Positions 56,649-64,000 of a stretch of DNA of 64,000 bases are shown here, piece after piece; within the stretch, counting starts at the first letter, position 1; each line of letters opens with the position of its first letter. Both the position numbers and the translations under genes were made by a program. Below the pieces are notes generated by a model. The model did no database searches and was not told where the DNA came from. It worked only from the letters and a program-made list of their open reading frames with translations. Source of the DNA: Poa pratensis (taxonomy: Eukaryota > Streptophyta > Magnoliopsida > Poales > Poaceae); contig CAMZMU010000027.1 in the NCBI GenBank assembly GCA_947311845.1, forward strand, positions 42,620,853-42,684,852, written 5' to 3'.

Positions 56649-57958
56649 ATCCTTAGTAGTGGCGGTAGCACTCGAACATGTTATGCGGTTCGGCCCCTCG
56701 GACTGCGGCGTGCGGGTTGGATCCCGACGAGCGTCTCCGGGTTGGGGTTTGGCGTGAAACGAACGTCCTCGAGATGGATCTAGTAGGTGAGACGTTTGAC
56801 CGGTGCAAGCAAGGATCAGATGCGTTCAGGATAGGGACACCCCCTGGGTATCGTTAGCTTGTTAAAGGTGTCGTCATCGTGAATCACTCGCCTCCTGCCA
56901 TGAGTTTCGGGGGAAACCATAGGACTGGCCTACCAAATAGGAGGATGGCGACACCCTTGGTGTTGCTCTCCCTCTTGGGGGCATCGTTTTGGGTCAGAAA
57001 ATGCCTGGAGGGGCCTGCTAGTAGAGCGAAGTTATATCTATGACGACGACGGGTCATGGCAGTGTGGTGCAGTAGGGACTTGACGTCGGTAGGACATGGT
57101 GGACTCACGCAAGGGGGATGGGTGTCTAGTGCCATGGTTCGCTTCAATCTACCCGCTAGGGAAGATGGTGGGGACAACTTCCGGAGCGTGCGCACAAGAC
57201 GTTGTCTCTGTAGTTGGCGAGAGAGCCGATGACGGTTGTGGCCGTGGCCGGGGCATAAGTTATATCGACTATGATAGTTATGGTGTTTTTCACTGTTTTG
57301 GCGTCTTGGTCTTTTTATTCGTTGGTTGTAAAGCTCTTTACCAGTTTTTGTTGAATAAATGAAATAATTAAATAAAATTCATATGCATCTCTTGGACAAT
57401 TCAGAGGCATCCCAACTTGGAGATCTGTATGATCGTTCGCAACAAGTACCCGAGAGCATGATTCACCTTATCTTGACTTTGAGAGTGGGGTGATCACTGG
57501 CGAGCGAGACTGTTTATTTTTACGAGTAGAAGTAGACATGGTAGTACATCTCTTTTCGGTGCTCGACAAAGTGTCTCCAAAACGCTGCAAAAAGGGAAAG
57601 GCATGTGGCCTCTACGCTCTAGAGCTCTCTATTGACTATTGGCACTGTGTGATAATTCGGCTGCTCCCTCGCACCCTTGGGACCCCAGACGTACAGAGCT
57701 GTGAAAATAGAATAATGGAGGTGGCGAGCAAAGTGCCAAAGAAAAGGGAATCCGGTGGGAGGGAGAGGGAGTACCATAAAAAGCAGGGCGTGGGCGAGCA
57801 GAGTCGCCCGCCTCCAAGAAGAATCTCGTTCCGGCGAGGAACTCCCTTGGCTGCACCGGGGCTGGTCTCCCCCACTCTCACCTCACTCTCCCACCTCCCA
57901 CTCTTCTACCTATCGAGGACGCAAGTCGGAGGAGCCTTGGGGCTTTGGAGGGGACGAG
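56649..57958. other. Intergenic region and 5' leader of the DUF642 gene
   Basis: 56.65-57.37 kb resembles the 3' end of an old retroelement (ATGTTATGCGGTTCGG near 56.68, then TTGTTGAATAAATGAAATAA near 57.35), but I cannot class it. 57.4-57.77 kb has no feature. The last 150 bp are CT-rich leader of the next gene. Confidence 0.45.
57775..57783 (+). promoter_or_regulatory. TATA-like box of the DUF642 gene
   Basis: CATAAAAAG lies 184 bp before the ATG, followed by a C- and CT-rich leader. It is not a perfect TATA box; the position fits a leader of about 150 bp. Confidence 0.4.
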
Positions 57959-60900
57959 ATGGAGCAAGGGGCCGTGCTGCTCCTGCTGGTGTTGCTCGTG
58001 CTGGCACCCTCGTCTCGTCTGGCCTCGGCCGCGGCGGTGGAGGACGGTATGCTGCTCTTCCGCCCCATCTCTGTGTCCCTCTTTCTCTGTAGTTTCAGAT
58101 GCATTGTGCTTGTGTGTTTACTGCAATCGCTTCTCGAGGCAGAACCAAGTCTTCAGCTTTGCTTGATATACACCCGGTTAAATGTTGTGTTTGCTTGCTG
58201 TTTAGTGTACCGCATCTCTGCCTGTACATTTCTGAAGAAACATGAGGGCATTATCCATTTTTGTTTCTCTGAAAATGGCTATTCTATCTTTGTTATGTTC
58301 TGTCCAAGTGTTTGCTGCAAGACACCGCGGAAACCACTAGTAAGATTCAGAAAATAACAAACCTATCCATGGAATTTTACACAAGTTTACATTTTGCTTC
58401 ATTTTTGTTTGCCTCCTATATAGTTTACTGCATCCCTGCATGTACCTTTCTGAAAAAAAAAATGGGACTATAACATGGCATGTATAATGCATTATCTTTG
58501 CGTGGAAATGACCAAGGGAATTATCCTATCTTTGTGACAAATAGTTTCTGTCCCAAGTGTTTGCTGCAAGATTCAGGCATTTCACAGACCAATCCATCAA
58601 ATTTTACAGTGGCTTTCAACTTTGCTTCATATACATTCTGCTTCATTTGTGTTTGCGTGCTGTTTAGTGTACTGCATCCCCGCGTCTGTGTGTACCTTCC
58701 TGAAAAAAAATGGGACTAACATATGTACATGCATTAGCTTTTGCTCGAAAGTGACCGATAACCCCCAAGAGAGCTACCCTATCTTTGTGATAAGGATGTT
58801 CTGTCCCAAGTGTTTGCTGCAAGACACTGCTGAAACCACTTGCATGATTCAGGAAATCTACATCCAATCGATGAAACTGTGCAGAAGTTTTACATCCTAC
58901 TTTGTATGATGCATTAATATTTGCTTAAAAACGACCAATAAACCCCCCAAGGCCCCAAGAGATGTTCTGTCCGAGTGTTTCCTGCAAAACACTGGGAAAA
59001 TTCAGAAAACGCCAAAGTGTTTGCTGCAAGACACTGCTGAAACCACTTGCATGATTCAGTAAATTCCCAGACTTATCCATGAAAAAGAAACACGATTCTT
59101 TTTTAAACGGCTCAGAGCATCTCCACTCGCGGCGCCCAAATGGGCGCCCAAAGGCCGTCCGGACAGGCCCTTTGGGCGCTGTCCGGACTACCTTGCCCAT
59201 TTGGGCGCCGTCGATCCCCACTCGCGGCGCCCAAACTAAAAAAAAATTAAATTTAAACTTCGACAAATTTCATTCAAATTTTAGGAAAGTTACAAATTTG
59301 AATGAAATTTAAAAAAACTAAACCTAAATCTACTGGCGGCCGCGGTAGCGGCACCTGAAGGCGTAGTAGGGGTCTTCCTCCTCCTCCTCCTTCACCTCCT
59401 CCTTCACGCCGCCGCTGCTCCCTGCGCCGCCGCTGGTCCACGCGCCGCCGTCGTCCTCCTCCTTGACGCGGTTCGGTCCTGGGCCGTCGTCGACGGTGAG
59501 GTCGAAGAAGGGCACGCCCTTCTCCTTGGCGGTATCGCGCACCGACCAGGCGCAGGCCGAGGGGCCGTCGAGCGGCGGCACGTCGTCCATCGACGCGGCC
59601 GCGACGACCGCCGCAATGGCGTCGTCGTCCGTCCCCTCCTGCGCCGCTATGAGCTCCGCCATGAACGGCGAGAGCTCCGGCTCCGCCTTTACCTTCATCT
59701 GCTCCGGCTTCGGCGTTAGCAGAGAGGAGGCGCGGGAGCGGGATGAGGACGAGCGCGAGGACGACGCCCGCGACGAGGACGCCGTGGAGCGCGGCGCCCA
59801 CTGGTTGGCCGGAGGTGGCGCTGGTGCCCAGGCGGCCGGAGCAGGGGCGGGCGCCGCCGTCAGGAGCGAGCCGCCGTTCGCCATGTGGTTCATCACGAAC
59901 TGGAGCGTGCGCCCGGGCACGCTCCAGAACGCCTCGCGCCCGGCGACGTTCTTGTCCGTCGGCGCCGGGCCAGGGCCGTCCTAGCGGTTGAATTCCTCCT
60001 CGTAGGCGTGCTGGAACGCCGCCTCGTACCGGCCATGGTTGGCCGGGTTCCGCGGATCCCAACGCGGGTCCTGACGCTGCTCCGGCGTCAGGTCACGCCA
60101 GTAGTGCGTGCTTACCGCGGCGGTGAAGCCGCGGCTCGTCCGCGTCAGGGGCTTCATCACCGGCACGCCGTTGACGCCGATGACGAACCCGTGGCAAACA
60201 CGCATATCCGGCGGCACCAGATAGCCGTTGTCGCGCAGCGCCTCCGTCTGCTCCTTGAGCAGGGTGCGCGGCGCGAAGCCGTTGGCCACGGCGCCGCCGG
60301 TGCGCCTCCAGGTGCCGGCCATGGAGAAGGAGAGCGGCGGCGGTTTTTCGAGTGGAGAAGGAGCGGCGAGGTGAAGGAGAGAGAACGGCGAGGGCGAGAG
60401 CGGCGATGAGTGGAGGCCGGCGCTCGCCTTTTATGGCGGCCGGAGAGCGGTGGCATTAACGCCGCTCGCCTCGAAAAGGCGCGCCGCATTCACTCCGGCG
60501 AGCAGAGGACGCGACGGCTCACTGGCCGCCCGCGGCCGTGAAAACGAGGAGTCGCCACGCGGCACGCGCCTTCGACGACGCCTTTGACCACGGCGGGGCG
60601 TGGCCGTGTCACTGCCAGGCGTGGCCCGCGCGTCGGAGGCGTGCGTTTCCTTCCGTCCGGGGCCGCCCCAAGCCTCCCCAAGTTGAGGGCGTGGGCTGGG
60701 CGTGCCGGACACAAAACTGGGCCGTGCCGGACCGAATTCGCGTTTGGGCGCCGCGAGTGGGCGCGATTTTGTGTCCGGCACGCCCCAAACGGCTTTGGGC
60801 GGCCGTTTGGGCGCCCCGACTGGAGATGCTCTCACTATCCTATTGTTTCAAGAAGATCCTAGTATGACCTTACTGCAAGGACGACGTCGCCGGAGGTCAA

Positions 60901-63629
60901 ATGAAACCACGCGTAGCAGTAACATACCAGGATCCAGACGGAACAGCACAGCAGAGCCCAACAGCGTCCTGCGAACTGTAATAATGAATCGTCTCGTAAG
61001 GGTCAAATGGCTTATTTAAAGGATGGCCATGGCCGTCAGGGACCGTCCATGCCGTGCCCATCTGTTTTTATATCTCCGTACCTTCGTCTCCCCAGATTTA
61101 CGCCACCGATCGTGGCGCCTTGCTCTGGATTTGCCCGTGCAGGTCTGGACCATTGCAGTGTGCATGTGGCTCCATCTCCATGTCCATGGTACGATGCCAA
61201 AGGTTGATGGGCCGGGTTTGGTGGATGTTTCAATCTCTGGCCACATAAGATCGATGGGCGTAGTCACATGGCTCACGGCTGGCTGTCCTTGTGGGAACAA
61301 TAACGCGTAGTGAAGCGGCCTAGTACCAGCACTAGTAGCTGTTGTGCCCCGATGAACTGCGTTGGGTGTGCAATAGAAAAAACAAGGACAGGTTTCTTCA
61401 CTGCTACTACTTAGGACTGTTGAAGCTTTCGCACTGTTGAATCTTGTCATGAAAAAGGAGTCTGTTGCCTGTTAGTGTTACCGACTGACCGTGGTATATG
61501 GGTTAGGATTTTACCAGTTTCAGGGAAGAAAAGGTTCAGGATTAAAGCGAACTTGGAAATGATGTGATGAACCTTGTGAAACTTTTGTGTCATTACTCAT
61601 TTGCCGTAGATAAGGTGTGGAATTTATGAGGGTCTGTACATTCTTTTAGTACTCCTACTTACTGTAGTAAAGAGTCCAGCAACACAGTGTACCATATTTT
61701 ACAGGTTATCAAACCTACTGACACAGACATGGCCACTACACACATTGTGCATTCATTTAGTATCTATTGCCATAAATAATAGTACTCTGGTTTTGATTGC
61801 AAGGAAGTAGATGTTGTAAAAAATTTCAGTCTTAAATTGATCTGATATTGACCTGAAGATGGCACTCATGAGAATGTAATCTTCTTGCACAACAGGCCTG
61901 CTCACCAATGGTGACTTCGAAACAGCCCCAGCTGGTGGTTTTGCCAAATCTGCTTCTGTCTCTGAGGGTGCATCGTCGATCCCAGCTTGGACGATAAATG
62001 GCACAGTTGAGCTAGTTTCAGCAGGCCAGCACCAGGGTGGCATGATCCTTATTGTCCCACAGGGTATTCTATTGAGCTGTTCTCTCTAAATAATCATTCC
62101 GTATACATTGCCGATTGATTTGATGTGTGGTTGTGTCTAACCATTTCGCTTTTTTTCAGGAGATCATGCTATACGGCTAGGAAACGATGCAGCCATTGGG
62201 CAAGTGGTGCAGGTTGAGAAGGGCTCAGAGTATTCAATAACATTCAGTGCTGCCCGGACGTGTGCGCAGCTGGAATCGCTGAATGTTTCTGCTGGAGGTG
62301 TATCACAGACAATAGACTTGCAAACATTGTACAACATAGAAGGTTGGGATGCATATGCATTGGCTTTTCAAGCAGTGGATGAGCAGGCAAACCTTGAATT
62401 CAGGAACCCCGGCATGGAGGACGATCCAACCTGTGGGCCTATCCTTGACAATGTGGCCATCAAGAAGCTCTTCGCTCCGGACAAACCAAAGGGTATAACA
62501 GACTACTACTTGTCTCTAGACTTGCCACTATTTAGCGTTAGCACGACACAATTTTGGTAGCATTTTTTCTGTGGTATATACAATGCTTGTCGTTTCAGAA
62601 AGTCATAACACTCTACTTCTGGTTAGGAGAACTTAGAAATGCTCTAGCTCACTCTTGATGCTTGTACAACCCACTACTACCTGTCTCTAGACTTGCTCCT
62701 ATTTAGTATTAGCACCACACTGAAATTCCGGTAGTATTTTTTTGTTTGGCTACAGTGCTTGTCGTTTCAGAAAGTCAAAGGACTCCACTTCTGCTTACGA
62801 GAACTTAGAAATGATTTATGTCACTCTTCAATCTTCATGCCTGTATAATCCACTCTCTACTTGCTGCTAGTATTTAGCATTATCACCATACTGAAATTTC
62901 GGTTGCAGTTTTTTGTCTGTTATATACAATGCTTGTCGTTCAGAAAGTCGCATCACTTTACTTCTGGTTAGGAGAACTTAGAAATGCTGTGATTCACTCT
63001 TCATACTTGTATCCTGTGGTGTCTTGTTTTGAGCAGATAGCATGGTGATCAATGGAGACTTTGAGGAGGGTCCGTGGATGTTTCCAAACACAAACTTCGG
63101 TGTTCTACTCCCGACGAACCTTGACGAGCAGACATCAGCAATACCAGGATGGATGATTGAGTCGAACCGTGCAGTCCGCTTCGTCGACTCTGACCAGTAC
63201 ACCGTTCCCCAGGGGAAGCGTGCGATTGAGCTTCTCTCCGGCAAGGAGGGCATCATTTCACAGATGGTCGAGACAACCCCTCAGAAAGTCTACAGCATGA
63301 CATTCACACTGGGTTCAGCAGGCGATTCATGCCAGCCACCAATGGCTGTCATGGCATTCGCCGGTGACCAGGCCCAGAACTTCCACTACTCGCCCATGGG
63401 GAATGCCACAAGTCAAGCTGCGAATGTGACCTTCACAGCGCGTGCTGAAAGGACACGTGTTGCGCTCTACAGCGTATACTACAACACGAGAAGCGACGAC
63501 CACAGCTCACTATGCGGGCCGGTGATCGACGACGTCCGTGTCTGGGGCTTGAATGGTGCTGCTGGGTTGAAGGCAAGTATTGGGCTGCTTCTTGGTATGG
63601 TTAGTGTTGTTGGCCTGATGATGTTCTGA
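57959..63629 (+). CDS. DUF642 cell-wall protein, four exons, 393 aa
   Basis: Exons 57959-58046, 61896-62063, 62160-62492, 63037-63629; total 1182 nt, frame intact, all introns GT..AG. The start gives a signal peptide (MEQGAVLLLLVLLVLAPSSR, about 1-27). Two DUF642 units follow: the first with LLTNGDFE and CGPILDNVAIKKL, the second with MVINGDFEEGPW and CGPVIDDVRVWG. The C-terminus is a hydrophobic segment (GLLLGMVSVVGLMMF) that could be a GPI-attachment signal. Length fits the family (about 370-400). DUF642 proteins are plant-specific, secreted, and linked to the cell wall and pectin methylesterase regulation. Intron 1 (3.85 kb) holds a Harbinger-like insertion and repeats; intron 3 holds a tandem array. 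Confidence 0.94.
58290..59065. repeat. Repeats with AAGTGTTTGCTGCAAGACAC core in DUF642 intron 1
   Basis: The phrase TTCTGTCC(C)AAGTGTTTGCTGCAAGA occurs near 58.30, 58.55 and 58.80 kb, with further degenerate copies near 58.97 and 59.02 kb. It is usually followed by CACTGCTGAAACCACTTGCA and GATTCAG. Spacing is about 170-250 bp. It looks like repeated partial duplication within the intron. Confidence 0.75.
59115..60831. mobile_element. PIF/Harbinger-like element in DUF642 intron 1
   Basis: 1717 bp with TIRs beginning GAGCATCTCCA: at the left GAGCATCTCCACTCGCGGCG, at the right its inverse (CCCGACTGGAGATGCTC). The TSD is TCA (59112-59114 and 60832-60834). Three-base TSD with this terminus fits PIF/Harbinger. 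It carries one long minus-strand ORF but no DDE transposase, so it is non-autonomous. Confidence 0.85.
59330..60322 (-). pseudogene. Near-intact ORF of the Harbinger-like element (one stop)
   Basis: One frame runs from ATG 60322 to the stop at 59330-59332, about 330 codons, broken only by TAG at 59981-59983. The N-terminal 113 residues are well structured: TLLKEQTEALRDNGYLVPP, MRVCHGFVIGVNGVPVMKPL, STHYWRDLTPEQRQDPRWDP. The second part has FWSVPGRTLQFVMNHMANGG, a Ser/Arg-rich stretch, then acidic and Gly-rich sequence (VKEEVKEEEEEDPYYAFRC). I recognise no domain. In wheat-type genomes I recall similar ORFs repeated in such elements. It could be a captured host gene or an element protein; the single stop suggests recent decay. 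Confidence 0.6.
62505..63036. repeat. Three-unit tandem array filling DUF642 intron 3
   Basis: Units of about 171, 176 and 185 bp start near 62505, 62676 and 62852. Each holds CTACTTGTCTCTAGACTTGC-like sequence, then a CGTTTCAGAAAGTCA or similar, GGAGAACTTAGAAATG and CACTCTT. The last unit merges with the acceptor of exon 4. Confidence 0.85.
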
Positions 63630-64000
63630 ATTTCTTAGTGGTGTGGTTTAAGTATGAACGTACGTAACCCTCCCCTGTATGGACGAGGAGGCCACTAGTT
63701 TTGGTAGTAAGCTCGAGGTTTCTTTCATGAGATTGAGCAATGTGAGCTTAGGCTGAAGCTACCAGTAGCTACATGTGGTTATGTGGTTGCTTTCTTTTGT
63801 GATTCAGAAAGTAGCAAGCCATTATGGGATTGCGTGGTTAGTATGCCTAGAGCTTGTAATGTGAGATGTCAGAATCGTTCAAAGTTCATCTCTTCAATGT
63901 ATTAGAAATTTCAGTAGTATTCTGTGGCTTCTTGCCTGAATCTTATAGTAGTCACCCAAAGGTGGCAATCCTCCAAAATATGAAATCAGTTACATATTCT
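63630..64000 (+). other. DUF642 3' UTR and downstream flank
   Basis: AT-rich, T-rich 3' region after the stop. No perfect AATAAA is seen in the first 270 bp. No further gene is visible before the window ends. Confidence 0.5.

Noticed and set aside
1..64000. CRISPR arrays, rRNA genes, phage or bacterial operons
   Set aside because: No evenly spaced short repeats with unique spacers, no rRNA sequence and no bacterial gene layout. The sequence is a plant nuclear one.

Overview
This is nuclear genomic DNA of a grass, most likely a Triticeae species (wheat, Aegilops or barley relative). The evidence is a TE-dense landscape of deeply nested insertions, Stowaway MITEs with the CTCCCTCCGT-type ends, an Au-like tRNA-derived SINE, a solo LTR starting TGATACGTCTCCAACGTATC (a motif I associate with Triticeae gypsy elements), and intron-rich plant genes. 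About two thirds of the window is identifiable transposable element. The species assignment is an inference from style and remembered families, not from a search.

Layout. 1-947 is the end of a CACTA transposon; a Stowaway MITE follows. 2602-11269 is a full-length LINE on the minus strand bounded by an 18-bp target site duplication (TSD), with a 1.34-kb solo LTR (TSD CCTCC) inside its ORF1. A LINE remnant lies at 11.4-11.9 kb. 13479-13973 (minus) is a small acidic, Cys-containing gene with a TATA box and a Mutator-like element just upstream (14209-15648). 16-20 kb holds hAT and hairpin MITEs. 20034-26046 is a Reina-like chromovirus with short LTRs, broken pol and a hAT element in its 3' part. 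26.1-33 kb holds an intronless, LRR-less NB-ARC gene (29863-31317, plus) flanked by two collinear diverged copies of one sequence; a LINE and a poly(A) retro-insert are nested in the left copy, and a MITE sits in the gene's 5' flank.

33062-38549 (minus) is a ten-exon LARP6-type La-related RNA-binding protein gene, reconstructed exon by exon. Its first exon carries an apparent 1-nt frame error. A SINE (38846-39135) lies upstream. 43215-56648 is a TIR DNA element carrying an ORF, split by a 12-kb gypsy element (43951-56024, TSD GATGT) with about 3.5-kb LTRs and a broken, minus-strand, Tekay-like interior. 57959-63629 (plus) is a four-exon DUF642 cell-wall protein gene, with a Harbinger-like element (59115-60831) in intron 1 and a three-unit tandem repeat in intron 3.

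Host genes are therefore four: a small Cys-containing protein, a CC-NB-ARC-type protein without LRRs, LARP6, and DUF642. They show no shared pathway. The NB-ARC and LARP6 genes converge tail to tail. Nothing here is a clear new multi-gene system; the best candidates for something under-described are the NB-ARC protein with its conserved non-LRR C-terminus, the near-intact ORF in the Harbinger-like element, and the small Cys-containing gene.
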